Below, in pieces: positions 32,453-43,392 of a stretch of DNA of 64,000 bases (position 1 is its first letter; each line of letters starts with the position of its first letter). The DNA is from Zygnema cylindricum (Eukaryota; Streptophyta; Zygnematophyceae; Zygnematales; Zygnemataceae), in assembly GCA_037447655.1 (NCBI GenBank), contig JBBHKE010000838.1, positions 56,001 to 120,000 on the forward strand. Reading direction: 5' to 3'. Position numbers and translations under genes: made by a program. The notes under the pieces were generated by a model that was given only the letters and a program-made list of their open reading frames with translations, made no database searches and was not told the origin of the DNA.

Positions 32453-32961
32453 CGCTATTAGCGTAATGAAATAGATAGCGTAATGAAACAATTAGCGTTA
32501 TTTACGCTACTTGGGAATGTCGTTTTTTTTGGAAATAATTTTTATTCTAATTTTTCGTACACTCTAATTTGCAAACTGCTATATAAAAAATTTCGGTGAA
32601 GAATATCTCCACACTACAATATGTGCATGTACGAAATTGTTCAAATCGTACGCCGTCGCATTTTTTTTTCATCCGCGAATGCCGGAAAAAATTTACGCAA
32701 TTACATGTTGGCGCGACTACGGGACAGCGTGAATATCTTTTCTGTACTTTTCTACTAAAAAAAGTACTAAATTGTACGGCTCTGACAGACCATACACCAC
32801 ACTATTTACGATGGCACTATATTAGAGTCATGAATCCTATTTTATGGAACACCTCAAATAACGTGTAGGAACATTTAGAATGTCTAATTCTATTTGAGAA
32901 TTTGCCTAAAAAAACAGGGTACCTCAATTAGCGACCAACACGCTAATAGCGATTCACGGTG
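32453..32961. mobile_element. TA-type MITE, 509 bp (CACCGTGAAT subfamily)
   Basis: Termini CACCGTGAATCGCTATTAGCG and CGCTAATAGCGATTCACGGTG are perfect inverted repeats flanked by TA. Another copy starts only 8 bp later. Confidence 0.85.
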
Positions 32962-32968
32962 TACTGTA

Positions 32969-33756
32969 CACCGTGAATCGCTATTACACCGCGAATCGTT
33001 ATTAGACTTATGTACTCTATATCGGCGCCCCAAAATTTTGACATTGATACCCGAAATACAGTGACTGATTTTTTATCCGTGACGTTAATTATGGTTCTTG
33101 TGAATTAGCGTCAATGGTGTCACCGTACAATTTAATGAATAGTGTGGTGTACGGAGGGTGTTGTTAGTACATCATTGTACTTCGTTACCGAAATTCGTAC
33201 GGAAATTGTTGTTTACTTATGTCGGTCACATACAGAACTGCGCTTACAATGAAATCGTACCTATTTTAGTGTATAAGTATGAACAGCGTAATGATTGTTC
33301 ATCCGCAAACCTAAATTAGAATTTTGGATTCATTACAATGGAAGGACGAGACGTGATACGGATTGTCAGATTTTGTACTTCTACCTATTTTAACGTATAT
33401 GTAATGACGGCGGATTATGTATACCTAAATCAACGTTATGGAGAAATTACAATTAAACATTTTTTTCACAATGGGATTGATACACAAATTAACATCAATG
33501 ACACCAATTCATTATTAACACTAATAATTTCTACTATCTAATAACGATTCACGGTGTAGTGTTCACGATTTTTTCGCCACTTAAAACATCTTTTCATCGT
33601 ACACTTTTGTCCGATTTTCAGTTTGAGACCGCTAATCAGAAGCTGAGAATTTTACCTTTCAATCGCGACCGTCAGATCCACAATCCGACAAGTGTGTACA
33701 GAGAAAAGATGTTTTAAGAGACGGAAAACCATTAACACTAATAGCGATTCGCGGTC
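32969..33756. mobile_element. TA-type MITE carrying a second copy at 32987-33556
   Basis: The outer copy starts CACCGTGAATCGCTAT and ends GCGATTCGCGGTC (last base altered). At its TA 16 bp inside begins an inner copy, CACCGCGAATCGTTATTAG, which ends CGATTCACGGTG at 33556 next to TA. The family has thus inserted into its own terminal repeat. The part after 33559 matches 21920-22050. Confidence 0.7.
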
Positions 33757-33759
33757 TAC

Positions 33760-34310
33760 TGTACCGTACCTGAACAGTTTGTCTATTTAATAAATTATTA
33801 TTTATATCGTTCACCTCTGTATCGAATTATAAATTGATTAAATTCTATTGCGCATGTTGTATTCCATGCATAGTTGTTCAAACCGTTTAGTGCGAACGAT
33901 TCAATCGCGACGAATTATACGTAATGAGCGCATTTAACGATTTGAAAAAATCGTAAAAATCGTTAATGAATTTATGTTCGTACAATTTCGTACATGTTAG
34001 TACGTTCGTACACATTTCAAACTTACCGCGCGCAAATAGTGTGACTTCCCAACGTCTCTTTTTGAATTTGTCCGTACATGAACGATAAAATTCCGTACAT
34101 TATCCGTGAAATTTCTGTTTAGTTTACCGGACAGAAAGTACTAATACGTGCAGCGTATATTTTCGTCAAATAGATTACCGTAAAAAATAGTACAGTTACC
34201 GTAAATTACCGTACAGTTGTCGTAAATTGGCCGTTCAGTTTACCGAAATTATACGTTTCAATCGTAAAAAAGTAAAAAATCCTACGATTTGAACAACAAT
34301 GATTCCATAT
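33760..34310. other. AT-rich spacer with GTAC/GTACGT words
   Basis: No coding frame and no clear terminal repeats. Short words such as TACCGTA and TTCGTAC recur irregularly. Confidence 0.35.
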
Positions 34311-34616
34311 CATAATTCAAAAGTAGGCGTTTTTATGGTAGGCCTTTGGTCGGTGCCTTTATCAAAAGTTGTGTTATGGGCTTTTCATGTGATCTTCTTA
34401 AATCGCTACTTTGATCAGCGACCGTCCGATCGTCCGAATCTGACGGTGTAAATAAAAATTCTAGGTCCGAATGTTTTAATTGTTCCAATTTTTGGTCCGA
34501 ATGTTTTAATTGGTCAGAATATGTCCGAATAAAATATGGGTCTTAAGGTCATATTGTATGTTTTGCATACAATAGGCATATTGTATGGGCCTACTTTCAC
34601 CTACTTTTGAACTATG
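34311..34616. mobile_element. hAT-like MITE, 306 bp, TSD TTCCATAT
   Basis: Termini CATAATTCAAAAGTAGG and CCTACTTTTGAACTATG are flanked by a perfect TTCCATAT (34303-34310 and 34617-34624). It is the shortest complete member of the family also seen at 8785 and 23020. Confidence 0.9.
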
Positions 34617-34689
34617 TTCCATATACAACATTTTGCCAACTATGAAACGATACGAAATGCATATCGTATCGCCGTGGTAAGGTAACAAA

Positions 34690-35397
34690 TCGTTCCGATA
34701 TGTAGTACACACAAAGCGACAAAAAAAGCGAGGGTCACGCGGTCACGAGATCGTCATGTCAGACTCCGTACAAATCGGCATCAGCTACGGACAACCAGCT
34801 CTATGTCCCACGTGTGCCAAAATTCCTCCTACACTCCCTCGACGTGACATGTGTTCACCCACTTTTACCTTTTCGTGCCGTCCGCAACTTGCGGTCAACC
34901 GACGCTCGAGTCAAAAATGTCACCTTTTCCAAATTTGTCACGTCACCTGTACGGCGTACGATCATTTCGTTTGTTTTTTGCTCGCAATCCCCGCCAATAT
35001 TCAATTTACAGTTACCGCAAAATTCCAAACCGCCAGACACACGCCACCGACAAAAAAGAAACCAACGAGAAACCAAAACAGCGCAAAACGACAAAACAAA
35101 TCCAAAACTTGTCCGTCTGCGCGCCGCCCGCCCAATCCTGTGACGGGCGTGTCACTACCCTAATCGCCGATCTCCCCTTAACCGCTCCAAAACGCCAACA
35201 TCTTTCCCCGTCCGTACACTATCCGTACACTCTCCGTACAAACCCCGTACAATCCCAATCATCTAGACACACTTCCGACTTCTACTTCGCAATCGTACCG
35301 TACAGTCTTCCGTACGCATGACCGTACAAACTGGCCGCGACCGCTGGTTCTCCGGAGACTCTCCTTCACCAGCCGCCCTCCGCGAATCGCGGAGCCA
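34690..35397 (+). promoter_or_regulatory. Promoter-like, pyrimidine-rich region
   Basis: Composition changes to C/T-rich, with CCGTACA repeated four times within 35209-35251 and a GC-rich end around 35330-35400. It resembles the DNA upstream of RUP. It leads to an ATG at 35398 in a good context (GAGCCAATGGAG). The frames in this stretch lack coding character. Confidence 0.35.
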
Positions 35398-35631
35398 ATG
35401 GAGCCGGCGAAATTGAAGGGACCGGATCCTGGTGAAAAGAGAATCTTAATCAGCAAGTGTCAGCAATCCAATGATTGGAAGGCGGGGAGGCTGAGGGCCG
35501 TGGAATGCAATGGAAATGGACAATGTAGGAAGGGAGGGAAAGAGGGGAAGGGGGGAGGGGAGGGGGCGAGGGGGGGAGGGAAGGAAGGGGGGAGGGAGGG
35601 GGAGAGAGGGGATGATGTGATGATGATGTAG
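35398..35631 (+). CDS. Possible first exon of an unrecognised gene
   Basis: The ATG at 35398 opens MEPAKLKGPDPGEKRILISK, which looks coding for about 40 residues and then becomes a Gly/Glu/Lys low-complexity run encoded by purine repeats. A donor-like AAT|GTAGGA at about 35524 would end an exon before the repeat. If so, the next recognisable exon on this strand is 38505-39917. The link is inferred, and no family is recognised. Confidence 0.3.
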   Translation: MEPAKLKGPDPGEKRILISKCQQSNDWKAGRLRAVECNGNGQCRKGGKEGKGGGEGARGGGKEGGREGERGDDVMMM

Positions 35632-35815
35632 AGGGGGAGGATGGGGAGGGAGGAAGGATGGAGGGAGGAAGGATGGAGGAAGGAAGGAAGGAAGGGATGG
35701 AGGGAGGGAAGGAGGGAATGGAGGAGGAAATGGAAAAAATGGAAGGATGGAAAGAAGGTGGGGGAAGGAAATGGAGGAAAGGGGAATGGTGGTCTGGTGG
35801 ACCGGCAGATCTGGA
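35520..35815 (+). repeat. G/A-rich low-complexity tract (GGGA/GGAA)
   Basis: An almost uninterrupted purine strand with many GGG and GGGG runs, so it has G-quadruplex potential. It generates long Pro/Ser frames on the minus strand that I do not regard as genes. A similar tract follows at 35970-36175. Confidence 0.7.
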
Positions 35816-36029
35816 TCTGGAATGAAATAAATGGAAATGGCCAGAACCCGGGCGCATAATTTCCAAGAAGCTCCGAAGGACGGATACCACCGGCGCTGAC
35901 TTGTGTTGACTTTGTGTTGACTTTGCGGTGACCGGTTCGCAGGGAAAGGATTCAGTTATGATATGATCTTAAAAAGGAGGAGGGGAGGGGGGGGGAGAGG
36001 TAAAAGAGGGGAAAGGGGAAAGGGGGGGA

Positions 36030-37045
36030 GATGGAACGGATTCCGTTAAGGTGAAAGATTCATCGACTCGATGGAAGAGGGGAGAGCAGAGAAGAGGAGA
36101 GAGGGGGGAGAGGAGAGGGCAGAGAGGGGAGAGGGGAGAGGGAAGAGAGCAGAGGAGGGAGATGGAACGGATTCCATGAAGGATAAGGAATCATTGCTGT
36201 GACATATCTACCATTATGCGAAACTGAACCCGTTAAAGTGAAGGAATTCTGTTAAAATTAACGGATATTGTTAAACTGAATCAATTCCGTTAGATTAATA
36301 GTTGCCGTTAACAGGGAATGGATTCCGTGAAAGTGAACGGATTCTGTTAAAATTAATGAATTCCGCTAAGTTAATGAATTCCATTAAGCCAATGGTTTCT
36401 GTTAATGATAACGGATTCTGTTAGCATGGAATCAAATTCTTTACGGAGGAACAGATTCTCAGGAATGGATCCTTTTTAAAGTGGAATTGGTTCAATTTAA
36501 ATTAAAATTTAAACTAAAACTTAAAACAAAAAAAAAACAATATCAATAAAAAAATATTTATTTATTAATTGAATAAGACGAATTTTTCAAATGGACGATT
36601 TCTTGAAACGGAATCCGTTAATTTAAAATAGCAGCTATTGTGATCCAAACGGTTTCCGTTAAAGTCGAATAGTTTCCGTAAGGTGAAAAGACTCCGTTGA
36701 TGTGGAATACTCTCCTCTAAGGTGGATAGCTTCCGTGAAGGGCGACGGATTCCGTCGAATTGAATGCATTTAGTAAAAAAAGAAGGGATTTTATTTCTTT
36801 GAAGAGGATTCCGTAAAGGAGGACCGGATTGCGTTAAAATAAAACTATTTCAGTTAAGTAAAACGGATTCCGTTAAGATAGAATGGAGATGGAATCAATT
36901 TTGGGGGGATAAGTTTTAGGAAGAGAAAAGAATTTTTTTAAATTAAGTAAAAGTTTTTTAGTTATGTCTTTTTTTTTTTTTTTTCTGTTAGCATATTTTT
37001 TATTTTTTAAACTGATTCCGTCAAAAGTAAACGGAATTCCGTAAA
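36030..37045 (+). repeat. Dispersed GGATTCCGTTAA word array
   Basis: Variants of CGGATTCCGTTAA (GATTCTGTTAA, AATTCCGTTAG, GTTTCCGTTAA, GATTCCGTCAA) occur more than twenty times at irregular 15-60 bp spacing, nearly always in the same orientation. It is not a clean tandem repeat. Sequence between the words is AT-rich and has no coding frame. Confidence 0.65.
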
Positions 37046-38504
37046 ACATGGTCATTGGGAAAAAGCTCAAAAGAAGATTAGACCTTGACCCTAGTTAAAA
37101 CTTTTGTGAGGCAATATGAAAATTTATATTAAGTTAAGAAGAAAAATAATTGCTGTTTTTCTATTTTTTTCTTTTTATTATTATATATATTTTTATTTAT
37201 AAGTTTTTTTGGTCCTTGGTTTTCTTTCAAGGTGAGATTGGTTCCATTTTTTTTTTTGATCTAAAAGTAGAAATGTCAATTTTTTCCCGAAAATTAAAAT
37301 GGATTTGGACATGAAAATTATTTTTAATTATTATTACTACTTTATATTACTAAAAATAAATCCTGTTAATTATGGCGGAGAACAATTTCTGAATCGAATT
37401 TTTGGATTATATTTTTTGATTGAATTTCTGAATTGAATTTTTGAATAAAAATTTCCAAATCAAAAGCTACAAAAAAAAAAAAAATGAAACCACCAAAACA
37501 AGCATTATTTTGTATGATTTTGCAAACAGTCAATAATGGCTCGAAAATGGTCAAAAAAGGGGTAAACTTTTTGTTATTTGTCTTCGGTTTTTTAAATTCC
37601 TTTTTTGGGATTTTTTTAGGAATGTTTTTAAAAACTGAACTAGAGGGACGAAAAAAATTAAAGAAAGGAAATAAGAAACGAATTAGTACAGAATTCAGTA
37701 AGTGGTACAAAAAATCAATTAATCGTTAACAGTTTTTTATTTATCTGTTTAGTTATTTATTCACTTATTTTGCCGACAACAATTTGAAAAAAAGGAGGAA
37801 AAATTGAAAATTTACTCAAAAAAAAAAATGGATTGCAGAATCGATTCAATTATTTTATCCAAAAACGACTTCCGGAACTTCTCCAAAAGTACATTCCTTC
37901 TTTGGAAAAGGTACAAATCTTTTCTCTTCTTTTCTTTTCTCTTCTTGTTTTCTTCTTTTCTTTCCTTTTCTCTTCTCTTCTTTCCTTTTCTTTTATTTTC
38001 TTTTCATTTCATTTTCTTTCATTTTTGTTTTTGTTTTTTTAAATAGGGTCCAATTGTTTCACATTTTTTCACACAGTTTATTTTTGTCGTTTTTTCCTTT
38101 TTGTATTCATGTATCATATTATGTTTTTCATTACCTCTTTTTTATAAAGGTTTTGGTCTTCTTGCAGTTTTAATTTTCAACTTAAGCTGTGTTCACAGTT
38201 TGGAATTCATTATTTATATGATCTGATAAATATAAACATTACTTTTATTATATAATTAATTAATTCGAAACTGTGAATACTGCTTAACTTGAATTGAAAA
38301 CTAAACAAAAATCCTTTCAGAAAAGTTCAGTTCTTATCCCTTTGTAACCCATTGTACAACCCTGATTCGATAAAATCAACCCTCTTTAATACATGCAAAT
38401 TCAATTTCAGTTACTATTTTTCCCAGTATAGTCCATGGCTACATCTCCTCCTCTCTCCTCCTCTCTCCTCCCTCCTCCCTCCTCTCCTCTCCTCTCTCTC
38501 TCAG
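37045..38504. other. AT-rich stretch, possibly an intron
   Basis: Poly-T and poly-A runs, a CTTTT-rich pyrimidine stretch (37915-38040), and a strong polypyrimidine tract of CTCC/CTCT ending TCTCTCAG at 38504. This looks like the 3' end of an intron. A possible short exon ends at GGAAAAG|GTACAA near 37908. Support is weak. Confidence 0.35.
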
Positions 38505-39917
38505 AATATTCAGGCTCAAGAAAATGTCCCAACCTTCGACTGTTCCCCCAAAACAGTCAACCATGGAACCTCCGTTGCAAACCCCTTCTCCGATTCACCA
38601 GCACTATGTGACATCAAAACTGAGGAACGTCCATTTCTGTTGAAGATAACGGAAACCGAGATTGTGGACGCGTCCTCAGACGGTACGACAGAAGAAGAGG
38701 GCACAAAAGACAAAGGAAAGGTTCTGCCACTGAAGAAAAAACAAAAGAGAGAAAACTGGCAGTCCAATCAGAGGACAGAGATTTTTTCGGAGACGAAATC
38801 GACTCCATCGGAAGCCATGGCTGCCACGGAGATGCTTCTTAAATCTCTAAAAACGGAGAACCAATTGCCCGAAATGAAATTTTTGGACGAAATGGGCGAA
38901 AAAACGATTTTCCAGGAACTGACTAAGGAAGAAATCTCATCTTCCTATCCAGAAATTCTGACCGAAGCCATTCTCATGCGTCTGATTTCCGGAACAAACC
39001 CTGACCATAGCTCCGACTCTAACCCTAACCCAAATGCAAACCCTCACCCTAACCCTAACCCTAGCCCCAACCCAAACTCTAACCATAACCCTAACGCAGA
39101 AGCTTCAGTGCCACCTGGCAGTGCCTCTCCAGCTCCTGCCACGTGGCAGAACGTGAAACCTCTCCCTCCACCCCTTTTCATCAACCCTGACTGTGACATG
39201 ACAAGCGAACTCAGCGATGACTTGGCGACTGTCTATTTGCTGACGCAAGATCTCGCAGGATCCAATGACAGGCTGGAATCCGAGCTGTTTCCTAGCCTTT
39301 GGCCAATTCTCAACGGTGACGTCACAACTATGCTGAGTCAGCATCCTCCAACTGAATCTCCTTTGCCCAGCTGCCAGCTCAGCAACTGCCAACTCAGCAG
39401 TCCCAAACCCGAAACCCGACAAGCAGACGAAAACAAAAAACTGTCTTTTTCTCCAGATCTCTATCCTGTTCCAATATTTAATTCCTGTCAAGATCCTCCT
39501 CCTCCTTCACCTTCTCGCTACCTCTCCTCTTTACCTCTTCTCTCCTCTTCCTCCCTGGATTCCGGTCAAGGCGACTCTCCGAAGCCTCGGAAAGCGACTT
39601 CCAAGCTCTCTCCTATCTCCTCCTCTCTTTTGTCTTTTGTGGCAAAAACGCAACCGAAATTGACGCCCATCTCCTGCAATACCTCCTGCATGCAATGCGA
39701 ACTGGAGCGGAACCGTACAGAAACGGAATCGCAGAACTGTAACTGCAACAGGGAGCAGAGGATTCCGTTGAGATCAGCGGCGTCACGTCACTGCTGTTTC
39801 TGGAAAGCGTGCGAGGAGCTGGAATGCTTGGAGGAGGGAGTTCCTAATTTGGAAATTTCGGAGAAACTTCCCTTCAATGAACAGGAACACTGTCCCGGGT
39901 GCGGGAAAACTTCTTGA
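38505..39917 (+). CDS. Terminal exon of an unrecognised Cys-containing protein
   Basis: From the acceptor at 38504 the frame is open for 470 codons to TGA 39915-39917, in GC-richer DNA than its surroundings. It reads NIQAQENVPTFDCSP, an acidic/basic stretch with KKKQKRENW (a possible nuclear signal), a helical segment around MAATEMLLKSLKTEN and LTEAILMRLISG, an (Asn-Pro)n tract, and Pro/Ser-rich parts. The C-terminus has several Cys pairs (CNTSCMQC, CNCN, CCFWKAC, CPGCG). An ATG in perfect context lies at 38818 and could be an alternative start. I recognise no family. Low complexity and Cys spacing would fit a nuclear regulatory protein, but that is speculation. Whether 35398 is its first exon is open. 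Confidence 0.5.
   Translation, partial: NIQAQENVPTFDCSPKTVNHGTSVANPFSDSPALCDIKTEERPFLLKITETEIVDASSDGTTEEEGTKDKGKVLPLKKKQKRENWQSNQRTEIFSETKSTPSEAMAATEMLLKSLKTENQLPEMKFLDEMGEKTIFQELTKEEISSSYPEILTEAILMRLISGTNPDHSSDSNPNPNANPHPNPNPSPNPNSNHNPNAEASVPPGSASPAPATWQNVKPLPPPLFINPDCDMTSELSDDLATVYLLTQDLAGSNDRLESELFPSLWPILNGDVTTMLSQHPPTESPLPSCQLSNCQLSSPKPETRQADENKKLSFSPDLYPVPIFNSCQDPPPPSPSRYLSSLPLLSSSSLDSGQGDSPKPRKATSKLSPISSSLLSFVAKTQPKLTPISCNTSCMQCELERNRTETESQNCNCNREQRIPLRSAASRHCCFWKACEELECLEEGVPNLEISEKLPFNEQEHCPGCGKTS
39020..39105 (+). repeat. CCCTAA-like hexamers inside the coding exon
   Basis: About a dozen imperfect ACCCTA hexamers in frame give Asn-Pro dipeptides. The typical plant telomere unit is the heptamer CCCTAAA, so this hexamer run is either chance expansion kept in frame or an interstitial repeat. 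The frame is preserved because the unit is six bases. Confidence 0.75.
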
Positions 39918-41015
39918 TTCGGAAACACTAATTGCAGTGTGGAAAAAGGAGAAAATGAACAGGCTGGGACTTGGAAAATCATAAGCTTTTGAGAATAACT
40001 GCCGATGGATGCTTTTAGGGTTCTGTGAGGATTTTAGGGCCTAGAGATGAACTGTAAATGCACACTTCTCTAGGGTTTTACGAACTCTAGACAAAAACTT
40101 ACTTCCTATGACCTAGTGTAGAGAGAGAGGGGGAGGGATGAAGGGAAGGATAGAAAGGGAGGGATAGAAAGAGAGGGGCGGAGAGAGGCAAAGAGGGGAG
40201 GGGGAGAGAAAGAAAAAGGGGGAGAGAGAGGGAGGGAGGGGGGGAGAGTGAAATGGAGTAGGGAAAGTTAAGTTTGAATAAGAGGCAGGATAGTAGCACC
40301 AAAAACAGGTGCAATCCAAGGTTCCTTGTTGCAATTTAATTTGCAAACAGCAATGTTTACATAGAAAATGACACTGAGTAACAGTAGTATTTGTGAATTC
40401 TCCGAAGGATTTTGCTTTTAAACCTTTTTATTTTGTTGGAGGAATAGTACAGAGAATGTAGAAGTTGCAGTTTCTATCCTAGCTTCTTTTGGAAAAACTA
40501 TGGAGTAGGAATGCATATTTCTTTGTGACATTATTTGTTTGCACTCTATTTCTGGTTTCAATTTCACTTAACAAACCAGAATTAATTTCATTACTGTTTT
40601 GTTTATGGTTCGGATGTTTTTTTGCAGTTTAGTTTTAATTATGGTTCAGATTTTTTATTGCAGTTTAAATCTGGCACGGAAGTCTTTGTTTTTCTTGTCA
40701 CCCAGGAATTTGAAACATTATTGCAGTCTATTTTTTGTTCATATTTTTTATAATTGCTTTCGTTGTGGAAAGTGTTTAGTAAAATCGACAAAAGCATCAT
40801 CATGATAGATTCGCATCAACTCTTAGCTTTTATGTTGGGTCAGAAACATTAAACTTTCTAACTTTGACCTAACATTAACCTTTAAAATCTTTTTCTTTAG
40901 ACTTCAGTGGTCGTCATATTCTTTTCATTTCAAATTTTCAATCATGCCTCGTATTTAAAACAGTTTTAACAGAAATCGCATCCCATCGGTACCCGATTGA
41001 TCGGATACGCGATGT
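39918..41015 (+). other. Downstream region with GA tract at 40118-40255
   Basis: The stretch after the stop probably includes the 3' UTR. A purine tract (GAGAGGGGGAGGG type) occupies 40118-40255. The rest is T-rich without convincing frames or terminal repeats. Confidence 0.4.
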
Positions 41016-41023
41016 ACTGTAGC

Positions 41024-41497
41024 CAGAGGTCGCAAAAGTCAAAATTTTAGATAACCGAAACCGACCATTTTTTTTTTTCAAAATCTGAGTACCCGACGCC
41101 CGACCGGGTTATGTCACGCTCCTAAATTGTTAACCGTTAACCGAAACGCGTTTACGAAAATAAAAGTTAACCGAAACTCGATTTCTCGCGACTACCGGTA
41201 CCCGCCCGTACCAGAAAAAGTACAAAATTATAAAGAAAAAAAATAATCATGATGTCACGTACTTCCACAATACCAAGAGTACAAAGTACAATAATGTTGG
41301 ATTGTATGGACAATACAAAATTTTCATTTTTTTTTTTGTTTTTTGCTTACCCGACCGCAACCTATTTTTTTTTTATGTGATTCAACCGCCCGAATCCGTC
41401 CGGCCACCCAAATTTGGCAACCAAATCCGTTCCGAATCCGACGCGGGCGGTCCGGTAACGGTCGTTCACGGTTTCAGTTGACCGTTTGCGACCTTTG
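41024..41497. mobile_element. hAT-like MITE, 474 bp, TSD ACTGTAGC
   Basis: It begins CAGAGGTCGCAAAAGTC, ends GTTTGCGACCTTTG, and is flanked by a perfect ACTGTAGC (41016-41023 and 41498-41505). It belongs to the same family as 7335-7756 and is collinear with it, with about 50 bp more. Non-coding. Confidence 0.9.
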
Positions 41498-41639
41498 ACT
41501 GTAGCCAAGACATGCCAATCAAGACATGTCGATTGGCAGTCGATCCGATATTATTGACATTTACAACGCGCTATTTGTGGATGTTACGATGCGATATTTT
41601 TGAATTAAACGATCCGACATTATAGAACTTAACAATGCG

Positions 41640-41725
41640 ACAGAATTTAACGATGCCAAATTATTGAATTTTGAGATGCCAAATTACTGAATTTTGCGGT
41701 GCCAAATTATTGAATTTTGCGATTG
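41640..41725 (+). repeat. Short tandem array, about 30-bp unit
   Basis: Three imperfect units of GATGCCAAATTATTGAATTTT with related flanking units (CGATCCGACATTATAGAACTT). It starts shortly after the hAT-like MITE. There is no coding meaning. Confidence 0.6.
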
Positions 41726-41804
41726 CGATATTCCGATAGAATCTCAACGTGCCAATCCGAATCAGAAGTACATGCGTAAATCATCCCAATGTGTACGGAC
41801 GCAA

Positions 41805-42112
41805 CTGTAACCCTTAAATTACAAACCCTAAAAACCTTCAAACCCAAAACTTTAAATCCAAAACCTTAAACTCAAAACTTGAGAGGGAGGGGACGAGGAG
41901 GGGGGCAAGAGGGGAGAGGGAGAAGAGAGGAAGAGGGGAGAGGGGAGAGGAGAGAGGAGGGGCAAGAAGGGGAGAGGAGGGAAAATGAGAGAGGAAGGAG
42001 AAGAGGGGAGAAGAGGAAGAAGAGAGGAGAAGAGGAGAGAGGTGAGAAGGGAGAATGGCGGGGGAAGAGCGGGAGAAAAGAGTGGGCAGAGAAGGGGTTC
42101 TTGGATTAGCAC
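41805..42112 (+). repeat. Degenerate telomere-like words then GA-rich tract
   Basis: 41809-41880 is a run of AACCCTTAAA, AACCCTAAAA and AACCTTAAAC words resembling a decayed plant telomere repeat (CCCTAAA). It is followed by a purine tract of GAGGGGAGAGGGA type to 42112. Frames here on either strand are low-complexity artefacts. Confidence 0.5.
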
Positions 42113-42474
42113 GTGGTTGCCAGTTTAATACAGAGTAGAATATGGTAATACCATACTCGAAGCCGCCCGAAATAAACAAAATAAATGGGTACAGTCAGGC
42201 TTTACATCGAGCTAGTGGCACAGTGGTTAGTGTTGGTTTATAAAAGCTTTATTCCTCTCTATATTATGTGAGAGGAAAATGCAGGACAAAGAAAAATTTT
42301 CAGAGCTGTTTCAAACTGTTGTGAGAGGAAAATACAAGACTTATAAACATATCAGAGCTCTTTCAAACTCCGTGTCATAATTAGTGTAAATTGACAATCT
42401 AGACTCTACGAAACTAATGCGATCACATCGGTCGGTTCATAAGTAAAAGAAAGATTACGAAGTAGCAAGCACTA

Positions 42475-43020
42475 CACCGCCAATCGTTATTAGCGTGTAA
42501 GTTTTTTTAGCGTATAAAAATAATTACCGTGGTGTACGCTATTTAAGAATTTGAAAATTTTAGAAAAAATCATACATTCTAATTGTTTGGTTATGGTAAT
42601 TTGGAACTTTGAAAAAACAAATGTCGGTCGCAAACATGCTTACACTAATATAGGTCTCCGTACAAAATCTGACAAATTGTACACAAATCGTACATTCACA
42701 CAGTCGAAACGCGGCAGTCGGACGAATATGTGCGAGCGGGATTTTTTACGACCTGGTTTTTTTTACTTTTTAGAACGCACATTCTCATGCGTCCGCGGTT
42801 ACTAAAACTAATTTATTGTACTTTTTAACTTAAAAAGGTACATTTATGTACGGTCTGACACTGACCGTACACCACTCTATTTAGGAGACAACGTACTGAA
42901 TATAACCCTAAATAGAATAAAGAAAAAAATAGAATGAACAACACTATTGGAGAATAAAAATAAAAAAAAGCGGGACGGAATTAGCGTACACAACGCTAAT
43001 AACGATTGGCGGTGTACTTA
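42475..43020. mobile_element. TA-type MITE, 546 bp (CACCGCCAAT subfamily)
   Basis: Termini CACCGCCAATCGTTATTAGCG and CGCTAATAACGATTGGCGGTG are perfect inverted repeats with TA on both sides. It is close to the copy at 24911 over most of its length. Confidence 0.88.
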
Positions 43021-43392
43021 ATAATGACATACCGTCCGATAGATAAGATAGTCTGACAAAGACCTACCAGAATCTGAAAGTGGACCACAGTGACGCGGCG
43101 GATGTCGTCACGTATAAGGTTTCAATGTCGGTGATAACTTTGTGGAAACATGAGTTTGTCGTCACATATATTTGTTTATTAGTGTGTATAGTTAGTAAAA
43201 GACTTCTGTAGACAATTAGGGTTTGTATGCTTGTACGAAACAACAGACTTACGGTTCAGGAATTTAACATACATCAGGTATCTAGTTAGATTACATTAGA
43301 GTACGGTTAAATAGTACCGTAACATTGTCTACAAGGTTATGATTGGTTAGTTAGGTAGTAGTAGAATTTATTTGTATAAATTCTAGGACTTA

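Noticed and set aside
35450-35890. Minus-strand Pro/Ser frame
   Set aside because: Produced by the purine-rich tract on the plus strand; no coding character beyond the repeat.
41838-42179. Minus-strand Pro/Ser/Leu frames
   Set aside because: By-products of the GA-rich low-complexity tract.
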